Notes: generated by a model not told the origin, from the sequence alone. A stretch of 64,000 nucleotides of DNA from Eubacterium ruminantium (GCF_900167085.1 NZ_FUXA01000006.1:62001-126000); one strand, 5' to 3'. Positions 40,152 through 51,023 are shown, counted from the stretch's first letter. A program made the numbers and translations.

Positions 40152-43100
40152 ATGCAAAAAAACGAAATTTGGGAAATTTTGGGTATAGCTCCAACAGATG
40201 ACGTTGAGCTTATTAAAGAAGCATACAGATCAAAACTTTTAAATACTAATCCTGAAGATGATCAGGAAGGATTTATGAGACTTAAAGAAGCTTTTGACGA
40301 AGCTGTAAGATCTGTTAATGAAGGGGAAGAAGAGGAACAGGAACAGCCTTATGCTGAAATTATAGAAAAGGTAGATAGTATCTATCAGGATATTGACAAG
40401 AGAGTTGATATCCAAAATTGGAACGAACTTTTTTCTGATGAGATCTTTTCAGAGCTCGATCAGCAGGACGATATCAGAAATGCATTTCTTGGATATGTGA
40501 TGGATCATTGTTTATTTCCGTCAAATATATTTAAGAAGTTCGATGAAGTTTTCTCGATAACAGCAGATCAAGAGGCTTTATCAGAAAAGTTTCCTCCTGC
40601 ATATATTTTATTTCTGATCAATAATATTAAAGCTGATGATGGCGTGATTTTCTCCGAGAAGATACTTAAAGGGAGAAATGAATGCGATAAGGAAGCGGAA
40701 GAAGTAAAGATTGAATCAGATTATGAGCTTGAAACAAATGATAATTTTGAGTATGAGATAGATAATTATATCTCTGAAGTAAAGAAACTGACAAATTACT
40801 ATAGAAGGATTGATGATGAGAGTCTCGCTGAAGAGAAAGAGCAAAGAGAGGAATTGATCGATGCCCTCGGAAGTGAAATTCTTTATTTGCGTTCAATGAA
40901 TTATTATCATCCGGCTGAAGTAATAGCTGTGACCAGATATCTTTATTACAAAGAAAGATATGATGAATGCTTTAATATCCTCAAAAAGAAGTTTGACGAG
41001 ATAGTTAATAAGGGCGTTAAGCATTCGGATTATTTTGTAAGTCATATTATATTTATGTATCTTCGATTCATGATCCTTGATATTCACAAGGATATGAATA
41101 TAAGTATTTCCGATGAAGAATTAAATAAATGTGATGAGCTTATTTCTAAAAAACTTGATGAGAAATTCAATGAAGAGACACATCCGGCGCGTGGACTTAT
41201 CTTATATCTCCAGGGGGATAAGAAGAAAGCTTCGGATTATCTTTCATATTCATGTAATTATATCAGGGATAATAATTCTTATAATTTAATCCTTAAACAG
41301 ATAGACAGAGAAAGAATCGCAGAACTTGAAGAGCAGTATGATAATAAAACTATCAGCAACCGTTCTTTGATCAGTCTTGCATGGTTATATTTGAGAAATG
41401 ATGAAAGAGACAAAGCTGAAAATATTTTAGGTGAGATTAAAGACGGTGATCCTGAATCAATCTTTGAATATGATTATCTTATCGGCTGGTTTAATATGAC
41501 AGGACAGGATAATGAGAATTCTTTACCTCATCTTATTAAATGGAATCAGATCCTTGTAGATAAATACGGCCTTGAGAAGCCGGAAGATATAAATAAATAC
41601 ACAATCGAAGAGATTAGAGATATTCAGAGGATTCCTTACAGTTTTTATCTCATTTCATATTTATATGCAATGATTGAGGATACTGAAAGTGCCAAGGAAA
41701 ATTGCAAAAAGGCATTAAAGAATGCTCATCCTAAGGATTTCTACGAATATGCGAGATTGTATCATGCAATCTTAAATGAAAGAGAAGAATTTGAGGAATT
41801 ATTTGATTTCTGGTCAAGTGAAGTAGACAGAGTCGATAATTATGATTATAGCTTAATGGCTCGTGGCTTCAGACAGTTTGCTGCTTATAAGATATTCAAT
41901 GCAAGAACTATCATAGATGATTATTACTATCTTAGAGAAGCTGATCCAACTTATATTGACTCATATTTATATGCTCAGGAAGTTTATCTTGCATATAATG
42001 ATTCAAAGGGAATGGAAGAAAGTTTTGAATATCTTGAGCATTATAATATTGATGACATTCGTATAGATCTTAATAAGGCGAGATATTATAAGCAGATCAA
42101 GAATATTGAAGAAGCAATTCCTTTATTTGAAAAAGTCGAAGATGCGATTAATAACGGATATGATGGTATAAGTGAGATACATAAATTTTATATTGCATAT
42201 GTTTATGCACTTATGGACCTTGAAGGCATGAATAAACCTGATGTCGATAAGGAAGAGCTCGTTAAGAGAATTAAGAATCTTGTTGAAAGAGCAAAACAGG
42301 ATTGCGAAGAAAATATAAATATTCATTGGATCGAAGTGGATTACTGCGAGAAATATGAAGACAAGGCCGATGGTGCATATGCAAGTCTTCATGAAGCATT
42401 TCCTAATTATGCGAAGGGATATGTTGAATTTGGTAAATATCTGAATAAAAACGATCGTGAAGATGAGGCTATAGCTGAATTTGAAAAGGCTTTAGAGATT
42501 GATCCGGATAATCTTGACGGTCTTTATTGGCTTGCAAGATTATATAATAACTATCTCTATATTGATAAAGAGATGAATGAATATAATGACAAAGCTGAGG
42601 CTCTTTCCTTAAGACTCAATGAATTGGAGAAAGAAGAATATAATGCACTTCAGCTCGTGCTTATCTATTATGACGGAATGAAGTATGATAAAGGTCTTGA
42701 ATTTGCCGATAAAGCTGTTGTCGATTTCCCTGAGGCACCATTTATACATAATGCCAGGGGAATTATATGCATGAATATGGATAATTACGAAGAAGCTGAG
42801 AAGAGTTTGAAGAAAGCTATCGAAGTATTTAATAATCCAAATGCTCGTAGATTTGTGGCATACAGTAACCTTGCAAAGCTTTATTCTATTCAGAGAAGAT
42901 TTAAAGAAGCTGCTGATATTTACAAGGAATATATTGATAGATTCAATATTGATGAAGAATATTATTATGATAGTTTAGCTGACTATTATGATGATGCCAA
43001 TATGTTTGATGAAGCTATAGAATGCAGAGAAAAAGCTTTTATATGCGGACTTCGTGAGATTACAGGTACAGATGTATCTGAAAGTGATGTAAGTGTTATC

Positions 43101-43859
43101 AAGGCTATAAATGATAATCCTGATATACCTGTATATAGATTTGCTGATATTCTTGAGACTGAAAGAAAATATGCATCGTCATTCTTATTTAAAAATGATT
43201 ATGATAAGCTTACAGAGATAGAAAAAGATTTCGATGCTTATACCGAGAAAGCAGGACTTTTTAAATCGGTTGATGAGAATGCTAAAGAAAATATAAAGAG
43301 TTTAAGAAACGCTTTGTGGGAGATAGGTTATTATTATCTTTTCACAAAAAAAGATCCGGAAAAGTGCATAAAGTATTTCGAGCAGTTCCTTAAAGTATTT
43401 ATGTGCGAGGAAAATAAAGATAAAGAATTCTACGATAAGCTTTTCAGAACAAATGAGATACTTGCCAGAAATTATACTGTTATACATGACGTGGATAATG
43501 CGAAGAAGTATTCTGAAAATGCGCTTAAAACTATAGAAAAACAGTATGGTTCTGTTGAGAAATATCTTGATTTCACAAGATTAACTCCATTTAGATTATG
43601 TGCTGTTTCAGGTATTTATTTCTACATGGGCAAACGTGATGAATTCAGGAAATATTTAGACATGATCGATCTGGCTCCGAGATGTCATCACTGTCCACAT
43701 TCATCATGTATAGATAAGAATGATAAACTGGCTTTAGTTGCGGAATTAGACGGTGACTATGAGAAGGCTCTTGAACTTTTTAGAAACGGAAATGAACTTG
43801 GAGGCAACGATACCGAGAGAGCAACCGGAATTCGTGAGTGTCTGAGAGTTTTGGGCTAG
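40152..43859 (+). CDS. Giant J-domain-like/TPR protein
   Basis: A 1235-aa soluble protein. Residues ~3-55 look like a J domain (NEIWEILGIAPTDDVELIKE; FMRLKEAFDEAV), but the loop reads LNTNPEDD where DnaJ has HPD, so stimulation of DnaK is doubtful. The rest is alpha-helical with many tetratricopeptide-like pairs, for example EAIAEFEKALEIDPDNLDGL and LYWLARLYNNYLYIDKEMN. There is no signal or membrane segment. A short Cys/His group (CHHCPHSSC) lies near the end. It probably serves as a scaffold. It is followed 3 bp later by a membrane protein and then an LTA-synthase-like gene. Confidence 0.75.
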   Translation: MQKNEIWEILGIAPTDDVELIKEAYRSKLLNTNPEDDQEGFMRLKEAFDEAVRSVNEGEEEEQEQPYAEIIEKVDSIYQDIDKRVDIQNWNELFSDEIFSELDQQDDIRNAFLGYVMDHCLFPSNIFKKFDEVFSITADQEALSEKFPPAYILFLINNIKADDGVIFSEKILKGRNECDKEAEEVKIESDYELETNDNFEYEIDNYISEVKKLTNYYRRIDDESLAEEKEQREELIDALGSEILYLRSMNYYHPAEVIAVTRYLYYKERYDECFNILKKKFDEIVNKGVKHSDYFVSHIIFMYLRFMILDIHKDMNISISDEELNKCDELISKKLDEKFNEETHPARGLILYLQGDKKKASDYLSYSCNYIRDNNSYNLILKQIDRERIAELEEQYDNKTISNRSLISLAWLYLRNDERDKAENILGEIKDGDPESIFEYDYLIGWFNMTGQDNENSLPHLIKWNQILVDKYGLEKPEDINKYTIEEIRDIQRIPYSFYLISYLYAMIEDTESAKENCKKALKNAHPKDFYEYARLYHAILNEREEFEELFDFWSSEVDRVDNYDYSLMARGFRQFAAYKIFNARTIIDDYYYLREADPTYIDSYLYAQEVYLAYNDSKGMEESFEYLEHYNIDDIRIDLNKARYYKQIKNIEEAIPLFEKVEDAINNGYDGISEIHKFYIAYVYALMDLEGMNKPDVDKEELVKRIKNLVERAKQDCEENINIHWIEVDYCEKYEDKADGAYASLHEAFPNYAKGYVEFGKYLNKNDREDEAIAEFEKALEIDPDNLDGLYWLARLYNNYLYIDKEMNEYNDKAEALSLRLNELEKEEYNALQLVLIYYDGMKYDKGLEFADKAVVDFPEAPFIHNARGIICMNMDNYEEAEKSLKKAIEVFNNPNARRFVAYSNLAKLYSIQRRFKEAADIYKEYIDRFNIDEEYYYDSLADYYDDANMFDEAIECREKAFICGLREITGTDVSESDVSVIKAINDNPDIPVYRFADILETERKYASSFLFKNDYDKLTEIEKDFDAYTEKAGLFKSVDENAKENIKSLRNALWEIGYYYLFTKKDPEKCIKYFEQFLKVFMCEENKDKEFYDKLFRTNEILARNYTVIHDVDNAKKYSENALKTIEKQYGSVEKYLDFTRLTPFRLCAVSGIYFYMGKRDEFRKYLDMIDLAPRCHHCPHSSCIDKNDKLALVAELDGDYEKALELFRNGNELGGNDTERATGIRECLRVLG

Positions 43860-43862
43860 TTT

Positions 43863-44582
43863 ATGAAAGAGAAAAACAATAAAGAAAATGTATTTTTCAG
43901 ATATGATAAACAAAGAATAAAATATGACCTTTATGATGGGATTTTACATTTTTTTCTTCCTCTTTTTATGATCGGAATAATACCTTTATTTATTAGACCT
44001 TTATCTGTTCGACTTGGATATAAGAATTACGATACCATTAGCGGACTCTTGGAAGGATTATTCGAAGCGTTGATATGGTCCGGTGCGATAGTGGCTATAT
44101 ATTTTATAAGAGGTCATCTTCAGAAGAAGAAAATATTCAGAGAATACGATGACGCAAAGGAACTTATATGTTATAAAAATCTGATCATTATATCATTGAT
44201 AGTTATAAGTATGATTGCGCTTATGAGTTTTCAGGTTGGATTCAAGGTCAAACTTTTTTATGATTTTGGTGAGAAGCTTACAGGATTTGATTTCTTCAAC
44301 AGAGGTGGAGAATTAGTCGGCAGGATCGCAAGGTGTGCATTCATACCTTGCGTATGCCGTGGTGCAAATCTTATTTCCGGAATTTTCAAGAATAAATATT
44401 TAAGGATATTTATTTACTTCAGTATGATATTCCTGTATGGCTTGTTTGATGTGCTTTATTTTAATGTTGGATTTACTTTGACATATCTTTTGTTCTATAT
44501 ATGTTTTGGTGTGATTTATATTCTCACAAGAAAAAATCTGCATAAAACAGGCTTTCTTGCTACAATCATATACATTTTTTAA
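43863..44582 (+). CDS. Polytopic membrane protein of unknown function
   Basis: A 239-aa protein with about six membrane helices (FFLPLFMIGIIPLFI, ALIWSGAIVAIYFI, IIISLIVISMIALMSF, IFIYFSMIFLYGLFDVLYF, LTYLLFYICFGVIYIL). No conserved motif is recognised; the RGGELVGRIARCAFIP loop may be family-specific. It begins three bases after the TPR gene stop, so the two are co-translated, and precedes the LTA-synthase-like gene by 13 bp. Confidence 0.6.
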   Translation: MKEKNNKENVFFRYDKQRIKYDLYDGILHFFLPLFMIGIIPLFIRPLSVRLGYKNYDTISGLLEGLFEALIWSGAIVAIYFIRGHLQKKKIFREYDDAKELICYKNLIIISLIVISMIALMSFQVGFKVKLFYDFGEKLTGFDFFNRGGELVGRIARCAFIPCVCRGANLISGIFKNKYLRIFIYFSMIFLYGLFDVLYFNVGFTLTYLLFYICFGVIYILTRKNLHKTGFLATIIYIF

Positions 44583-44595
44583 TGGAGCAGGAGTT

Positions 44596-46584
44596 ATGAG
44601 ATTTCTTAAAACAAATCTTACGGTTATCATGTATTTTGTCTTTGCAATGATAATAGAAATGATAGCTGTATTTTCTATTGAAAAAAGTCCCTTCATCAGT
44701 TATCCGTGGATTGGGTTCGGACTTCTTTTGATCATCTCGGGCGTAATGATCGGTATCAAAAGTGAAAAGGCGAAGATTATAACAGGGCTTGTTTTCTTGA
44801 TTATACAATCACTTTTATGCATGATAATGGTTGTGCTTTTTGATATGGCCGGTCAGTATTTTGATTTCGGAATGTTAAATCTTAGGAATGATGCTTTCGG
44901 AATACTTGAAAATATTCCTATGAATTTTGTGATGTTCTATACCGCATTCTTTTTCTGTACTATATATGTGGTTGTCAATTTCAGACGTTACAGAAGAAAT
45001 GAATATAAGTTGTTCAGTAGGAAAAAGAGAATGCTTTTCGGTGGTATTGTAACTGTAGTGGGTATTTCTTTACTAACAGTATCTTTATATCACCTTAATA
45101 AGACACGGGCCGGTAAGTATGAAAATCTTAGATATTCTACAGATAATTCGGTTTATAATGCATATGGTATAACCGGTAATCTTGTAAATGAATTTGCCGG
45201 CGGACTTATATTTACAGAAAAGGATAATCTGTCTGACAGTGAAGTTGAGGATTTTATTTATTCTGAAATATCTGATGCATCGTATGAATATGGTATTTCA
45301 AAGGATAATAATGTTGTTGTGATCCTGGTTGAGTCACTTGAATGGTTCGGATTTATGAAAAATGAATATCTTCCGAATGCGCTTCCTCTTACGGACGAGC
45401 AGTATGCTGAACTTTTCCCGAACCTTACAATGTTCTACAATGAAAGTATAGTAATGACAGACTTTCATTCAAAGGAAAAAACAGATATATCGGAAACCAT
45501 GAGCATACTGGGAAGTTATCCGACGACAGGATATATCAATTATGATTATTACGAAGAGGAAATTCCGGAGACTATCCCGAATATTCTTAATCAGTTTTAT
45601 GGCGATGATATAAAGATTTCTTCATTCCATAACGGTAAGAAGGAGTTCTATAACAGAGATAAAGCACATATTTCATATGGATTTTCCGAATTCTGCAGCT
45701 CAGAAGAGATGTATAAAATGAATGAGCAGAAGATGAAGGATAAAAATCTTGATAAAGAGATCATGCATGATTATATGAGTGAAGGCGAGAGAAATCTTGA
45801 TTCGGAAATGATCGAGCTTTGTAAAGACAAGATGTTTCCAAAAGATAAGAGATTCTTCACTTATATTACTTCCATAACAATGCATGGAATGTATTATGAG
45901 AGAGAAAATCTTGCGGACAATAAGAAAAAGCTTTTAGCCATGCTGGGTAAAAAATCTATTTCTGAAGAAGATGCCATACTTATTGATTATCTTACAACCG
46001 TAATGGATTTTGATAAGTCTCTTGGTATTATGATGGAAGATCTTGATAATAAGGGTATCCTTGATAATACAACAGTTGTACTCTTTGGTGATCATAACTG
46101 TTATTATCAGTGGCTCAGTAATTATGTTAAAGATATTTATGATTATGATACATCCATGAATTACAGTGACCTCTACAGAGTGCCGTTTATGATCTATGAT
46201 AAGAAGGTTGGACATAGAGTTATAGACAAATATACATGTACTTCGGATATTGCACCGACTATCATGGACCTTCTTGGTATAAGATATTTCAGCAATCTTT
46301 ACTATGGTCATTCGGTATTCTCAAAGGAAGAGTCGGTCATATATTCAAGAGCCTATAACTTCTTTGTTGATGATGGTATAGTTGCCAAGAGTTTGTCCAG
46401 ACCTTTATATAGGGCATCTGATGTTACGGATAAGGACTGGGATGATTTTGTGGAAAGAGGAGATTTTTTGATAGAGAAGCTGGAATACTGTGACCAGATA
46501 TTCACCAATAAATTCTTCTCCCGCAAAGACAATAAAGAAAAATTCATCGCTAAGATGAAGGAAATAAATGATATAGAACCTTAA
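44596..46584 (+). CDS. LTA synthase/sulfatase-family membrane enzyme
   Basis: A 662-aa protein starting at ATG 44596 after AATGGAGCAGGAG. The N-terminal ~170 residues contain five membrane helices; the remainder is an outer alkaline-phosphatase-like domain. The likely catalytic threonine is Thr296 in SKEKTDISETMSILG, the position held by Thr300 in Staphylococcus LtaS; metal ligands are seen in VVVILVESLEWFG and VVLFGDHNCYYQW. Such enzymes transfer glycerol-phosphate from phosphatidylglycerol or phosphoethanolamine to envelope glycans. The substrate here is not known. It ends an operon with the TPR and membrane genes. Confidence 0.85.
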   Translation: MRFLKTNLTVIMYFVFAMIIEMIAVFSIEKSPFISYPWIGFGLLLIISGVMIGIKSEKAKIITGLVFLIIQSLLCMIMVVLFDMAGQYFDFGMLNLRNDAFGILENIPMNFVMFYTAFFFCTIYVVVNFRRYRRNEYKLFSRKKRMLFGGIVTVVGISLLTVSLYHLNKTRAGKYENLRYSTDNSVYNAYGITGNLVNEFAGGLIFTEKDNLSDSEVEDFIYSEISDASYEYGISKDNNVVVILVESLEWFGFMKNEYLPNALPLTDEQYAELFPNLTMFYNESIVMTDFHSKEKTDISETMSILGSYPTTGYINYDYYEEEIPETIPNILNQFYGDDIKISSFHNGKKEFYNRDKAHISYGFSEFCSSEEMYKMNEQKMKDKNLDKEIMHDYMSEGERNLDSEMIELCKDKMFPKDKRFFTYITSITMHGMYYERENLADNKKKLLAMLGKKSISEEDAILIDYLTTVMDFDKSLGIMMEDLDNKGILDNTTVVLFGDHNCYYQWLSNYVKDIYDYDTSMNYSDLYRVPFMIYDKKVGHRVIDKYTCTSDIAPTIMDLLGIRYFSNLYYGHSVFSKEESVIYSRAYNFFVDDGIVAKSLSRPLYRASDVTDKDWDDFVERGDFLIEKLEYCDQIFTNKFFSRKDNKEKFIAKMKEINDIEP

Positions 46585-46592
46585 TGGTCTAT

Positions 46593-46637
46593 AAAGAAAA
46601 CGCATATCACGAAAATGATATGCGTTTTCTTTATGTT
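46593..46637. terminator. Bidirectional terminator between convergent genes
   Basis: A 17-bp perfect stem (46593-46609 with 46616-46632) and 6-nt loop; T-rich on both strands. It closes the LTA-synthase-like gene and, from the other side, the activase gene. Confidence 0.85.
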
Positions 46638-46650
46638 ATTATTTGCTAAT

Positions 46651-49600
46651 CTATTTTGTATTCTTTTTCTCAAGATTCTTCTTAGCTGATGCAAGCATAA
46701 GTTTGATACGGTTGATCTGATTAACTTCAGATGCACCAGGATCGAAGTCGATAGCAACGATATTTGACTCAGGATATTTAGCACGGAGCTTCTTGATAAC
46801 TCCCTTACCGATAATGTGGTTAGGAAGACATGCAAAAGGCTGTGCACAAACAATATTTGGAGCATCACTTTTTATAAGTTCGATCATCTCACCCGTAAGG
46901 AACCAACCTTCACCTGTTTCATTTCCGATTGAAACAACAGGACGTGCATAATCAGCGATAACTTCAATTCTCTTTGGAGCTTCGAATCGCTTACTCTTTT
47001 CAAGGGCTTCCCTCATTGGCTTTCTGAAACTTTCAAGGAGTTTGATACCTGCATTTGAAAGAATCTTTGACTTGTATGATTTTCCGAGAAATTCATGCTT
47101 GTAGTTTGAATTATAGAAACTATAAAGAACGAAATCGAGAAGGTCAGGCATTACAGCCTCGGCACCTTCCTGCTCAAGAAGATCTACAAGATGATTATTG
47201 GCAGAAGGGAGGAACTTAACAAGAATCTCGCCTACAATACCAACTCTTGGTTTTCTGATCGTCTCATCGATTGGGAGTTCATCGAATTCTCTGACGATAT
47301 CACGAACAATCTTTTTGAAGTTCTTTGAACCGCGTTCGATGTCTCTGATACAGATCTTTTCCCATTTTTTATGTAATTTATTGGCAGATCCCGGAACTTT
47401 CTCATAAGGACGGGTCCTGTAAAGTACACGCATGAAAAGGTCACCATAAAGAATCGCATGCATAGAACATTTAAGTCCTTCGAGATTGATCTTGAAACCT
47501 GAGTTTTTCTCAAGACCCTGCGCACTTACTGAGATAACAGGTATCTGTCCGTAACCTGCCTTCTCAAGAGCTCGACGTATAAAACCGATATAGTTAGTGG
47601 CACGACAACCTCCACCGGTCTGGGTGATGGCTACAGCCAGCTTATTTACATCATATTTACCTGATTCAATAGCCTGCATGATCTGACCAACAACTATGAT
47701 AGAAGGGTAGCATGCATCATTATTTACATATTTAAGTCCTGTATTAACTGTTTCCTTCTCTGCATCAGGAAGAACCTCGACTTTGATATTCATCTTGGCA
47801 AGTCCTGCTGAAAGCATAGAGAAATGAATTGGTGACATCTGAGGAGCGAGTACAGTATATTCTTTCTGCATCTCCTTAGTAAATTCCACTCTGTGAACTC
47901 TTGTGGATACCGGAGTACTCTTAAGATTGAGTTTCTTTCTGGCCTTAACTGCAGAAAGGAGAGAACGGATTCTGATCCTTGCAGCACCAAGGTTACTTAC
48001 TTCATCTATCTTAAGTACGGTATATATCTTATTTGATTTTGATAAAATATCATTTACACAGTCTGTTGTAACGGCATCAAGACCGCAGCCGAATGAGAAG
48101 AGCTGGATAAGCTCAAGGTTTTCGTTGGTCTTAACATAGTTAGCAGCTTTATAAAGTCTTGAATGATACATCCACTGATCCGAAACAATAAGTGGTCTTT
48201 CAACATCAGCAAGGTGTGAGATTGAGTCTTCTGAAAGAACGGCTACACCATATGAATTGATAAGTTCAGGGATACCATGGTTGATTTCAGGATCAACATG
48301 ATATGGACGTCCTGCAAGAACGATACCGAGCTTACCTGTTTCTTTGAGGAATTTAAGTGTTTCCTCACCCTTCTTTCTAACATCAGCCTTAACTCTTGCA
48401 GATTCTTCATATGCTTTATCTATAGCATTGCTGATTTCTTCCTTAGTAACATCAGTATATTTAGAAAATTCTCTGAACATTCTAGCCTTAAGTGCCTTAG
48501 GATTATCAAGAGCAAGGAAAGGACGGATATAAGTGATATTATTTGTGTCGATTTCCTCCATATTATTCTTGATATTTTCAGAATATGAAGTAACGATAGG
48601 GCAGTTATAATGATTATTTGCCTTAGGTGTTTCATTCATTTCATAAGGAACACAAGGATAGAATATTTGTCTAAGTCCATTTTCAATGAGCCACATAACA
48701 TGTCCGTGACTTATTTTGGCAGGATAGCATTCTGTATCACTTGGAATGGACTCGATACCCATCTGGTAAATAGACTTTGATGATTTAGGCGAAAGTACAA
48801 CGCTGTACTTAAGCTCTGTAAGGAAAGTGAACCAGAATGGATAATTTTCATACATATTAAGAACTCTAGGTACACCAATCTGACCTCTTCTTGCTTTGTC
48901 CTTAGGAAGAGGTTCGTAGTTGAATATTCTATTATATTTATATTCGTAAAGGTTTGGCATATTCTCGGCATTCTTAGTCTGACCGAGGCCTTTTTCACAT
49001 CTGTTTCCTGTGATGAAACGTCTTCCGCCGGGGAATTTGTTGATGGTAAGAAGACAGCTGTTGGTACATCCTCTGCAGTGAGTCATCTGTGTTTCATATG
49101 TAAGTGACTTAACTTCTTCATAAGGAAGAGTATTGGATGTGAAACCTTCTGTATAATTATCTCTTGCGATAAGAGCAGCACCGAATGCTCCCATGATACC
49201 TGCGATGTCAGGTCTTATGGCAGTTCTTCCGGAAACTATCTCGAATGCTCTAAGTACAGCATCATTGTAGAAGGTTCCGCCCTGTACAACGATGTGTTTT
49301 CCGAGCTGCTTTGGATCTGTAAGCTTAATAACTTTCAGTAAAGCGTTTTTGATAACCGAGTAAGCAAGACCTGCGGAAATATCTTCAACAGAAGCGCCTT
49401 CCTTCTGGGCCTGCTTAACTTTTGAATTCATAAATACCGTACATCTTGAACCAAGATCTATAGGTGCTTCGGCAAAAAGAGCGATCTTTGCGAAGTCACG
49501 TACTTCATATCCGAGAGATTTTGCAAATGTTTCAATAAATGATCCGCATCCTGAAGAGCATGATTCATTTAAAAGTACATTATCAACGACACCATTTCTG

Positions 49601-50883
49601 ATCTTGATACATTTCATGTCCTGACCACCGATATCAAGGATGGTATCAACTTCTGGATTGAAGAATGCCGCTGCAGTATAATGAGCTATGGTTTCTACTT
49701 CACCGTAATCAAGATTAAATGCAGATTTGAGAAGTGCTTCACCGTAACCTGTGGAGCATGAACCTGCAATATGAGCGTCTTTAGGTAATTTCTCATATAT
49801 TTCAGACAAAGCTCTGACAGTTGTCTTTACCGGACTTCCGTTATTGTTGCTGTAGAAATCATAGAGAAGTTCGCCGTTTTCACCTAAAAGAGCAAGCTTG
49901 GTTGTAGTAGAACCGGCATCGATTCCAAGGAATACATTTCCCTTGTATGTAGAAAGATCACCGCGTCTTACGTGGAAATCCTTTTGTCTCTCAACGAAAT
50001 CGTTATAGACTTCCTTATCCTGGAATAAAGGCTCAATACGAGCGGATTCAGCTTCAATCTTAAGGCCGTCATTTAATTTGCCTGAAAGATCTGAAAGGCT
50101 GATGGTGATATTGTCATCTGAATGAATAGCAGCACCTACTGCAGCAAAAAGATGAGAGTGAGGTGGTGCGATTATATGTTCATCATCGAGTTTAAGTGTT
50201 CTTATGAAACATTCTTTTAACTGATCAAGGAAATGAAGTGGTCCGCCGAGGAATGCAACATGACCTCTGATAGGCTTACCGCATGCAAGACCGGAAATAG
50301 TCTGGTTTACAACAGCCTGGAAGATTGATACCGAAAGGTTTTCCTTTGTTGCACCTTCATTTATAAGAGGCTGTATATCGGTCTTTGCGAAAACACCGCA
50401 ACGCGCAGCAATAGGATAAACAGTATCATATGTCTTTGCGTATTCATTAAGACCTGATGCATCAGTCATAAGAAGAGATGCCATCTGGTCAATAAATGAA
50501 CCTGTACCACCGGCACATACACTGTTCATTCTCTGCTCAATGCCATTTTCACTGAAATAAATGATCTTGGCATCCTCACCACCAAGCTCTATAGCTACAT
50601 CGGTTTGTGGTGCATAGTCAGAAAGAGCAGAAGATACGCATACTACTTCCTGCTCGAAAGGAACACCTATAACTTTTGCAAGGGCAAGTCCGCCGGAACC
50701 TGTAATATCCGGTGCGACTTCACAGTCACCGATGGAACCGATGGCATTTTGCAGAAGTTCCTTAAGCGTTTCTTTTATTCTGGCGAAATGTCTCTTATAT
50801 TCGGAATATAAGATTTTGTGTTCTTCATCTATTATTGCAATTTTTACTGTTGTTGATCCGATATCTATTCCTAAATGTTTCAT
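46651..50883 (-). CDS. Large 2-hydroxyacyl-CoA dehydratase activase fusion (BadF/BadG/BcrA/BcrD type)
   Basis: A 1410-aa protein. Two actin-like ATPase domains come first: HLGIDIGSTTVKIAII with the cluster-loop VCAGGTGSFIDQM (residues ~1-260) and VFLGIDAGSTTTKLALLG with SSGCGSFIETFAKSLG (~318-580). A DUF2229-type segment (DTECYPAKISHGHVMWLIE) and a HgdB-like dehydratase-component part with CYPSIIVVGQIMQAIESG and GGGCRATNYIGFIRRALEKA follow. By family it would couple ATP hydrolysis to low-potential electron transfer through an iron-sulphur centre; the acyl-CoA or other partner is not in the window. The tail is lysine-rich. Monocistronic, with its own promoter. Confidence 0.9.
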   Translation of the reverse strand: MKHLGIDIGSTTVKIAIIDEEHKILYSEYKRHFARIKETLKELLQNAIGSIGDCEVAPDITGSGGLALAKVIGVPFEQEVVCVSSALSDYAPQTDVAIELGGEDAKIIYFSENGIEQRMNSVCAGGTGSFIDQMASLLMTDASGLNEYAKTYDTVYPIAARCGVFAKTDIQPLINEGATKENLSVSIFQAVVNQTISGLACGKPIRGHVAFLGGPLHFLDQLKECFIRTLKLDDEHIIAPPHSHLFAAVGAAIHSDDNITISLSDLSGKLNDGLKIEAESARIEPLFQDKEVYNDFVERQKDFHVRRGDLSTYKGNVFLGIDAGSTTTKLALLGENGELLYDFYSNNNGSPVKTTVRALSEIYEKLPKDAHIAGSCSTGYGEALLKSAFNLDYGEVETIAHYTAAAFFNPEVDTILDIGGQDMKCIKIRNGVVDNVLLNESCSSGCGSFIETFAKSLGYEVRDFAKIALFAEAPIDLGSRCTVFMNSKVKQAQKEGASVEDISAGLAYSVIKNALLKVIKLTDPKQLGKHIVVQGGTFYNDAVLRAFEIVSGRTAIRPDIAGIMGAFGAALIARDNYTEGFTSNTLPYEEVKSLTYETQMTHCRGCTNSCLLTINKFPGGRRFITGNRCEKGLGQTKNAENMPNLYEYKYNRIFNYEPLPKDKARRGQIGVPRVLNMYENYPFWFTFLTELKYSVVLSPKSSKSIYQMGIESIPSDTECYPAKISHGHVMWLIENGLRQIFYPCVPYEMNETPKANNHYNCPIVTSYSENIKNNMEEIDTNNITYIRPFLALDNPKALKARMFREFSKYTDVTKEEISNAIDKAYEESARVKADVRKKGEETLKFLKETGKLGIVLAGRPYHVDPEINHGIPELINSYGVAVLSEDSISHLADVERPLIVSDQWMYHSRLYKAANYVKTNENLELIQLFSFGCGLDAVTTDCVNDILSKSNKIYTVLKIDEVSNLGAARIRIRSLLSAVKARKKLNLKSTPVSTRVHRVEFTKEMQKEYTVLAPQMSPIHFSMLSAGLAKMNIKVEVLPDAEKETVNTGLKYVNNDACYPSIIVVGQIMQAIESGKYDVNKLAVAITQTGGGCRATNYIGFIRRALEKAGYGQIPVISVSAQGLEKNSGFKINLEGLKCSMHAILYGDLFMRVLYRTRPYEKVPGSANKLHKKWEKICIRDIERGSKNFKKIVRDIVREFDELPIDETIRKPRVGIVGEILVKFLPSANNHLVDLLEQEGAEAVMPDLLDFVLYSFYNSNYKHEFLGKSYKSKILSNAGIKLLESFRKPMREALEKSKRFEAPKRIEVIADYARPVVSIGNETGEGWFLTGEMIELIKSDAPNIVCAQPFACLPNHIIGKGVIKKLRAKYPESNIVAIDFDPGASEVNQINRIKLMLASAKKNLEKKNTK

Positions 50884-50943
50884 ACTACTCAGCGAAATCC
50901 GCTCTCCTTATATTTTTTACATATCTATAACGCAGTATTTCTT

Positions 50944-50972
50944 ATTATAATGTAAAATCATTTTTAATTCAA
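50944..50972 (-). promoter_or_regulatory. Promoter of the activase gene
   Basis: On the minus strand TTGAAT (50972-50967), 17 bp, TATAAT (50949-50944), about 60 bp before the start. The AAGGAGAG site sits 18 nt from the ATG, an unusually long distance. Confidence 0.75.
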
Positions 50973-51023
50973 TAAAAAGCAAATAAAAGTAGCTGTGATG
51001 TTACTTATTTTTCTTTTTTAAGG

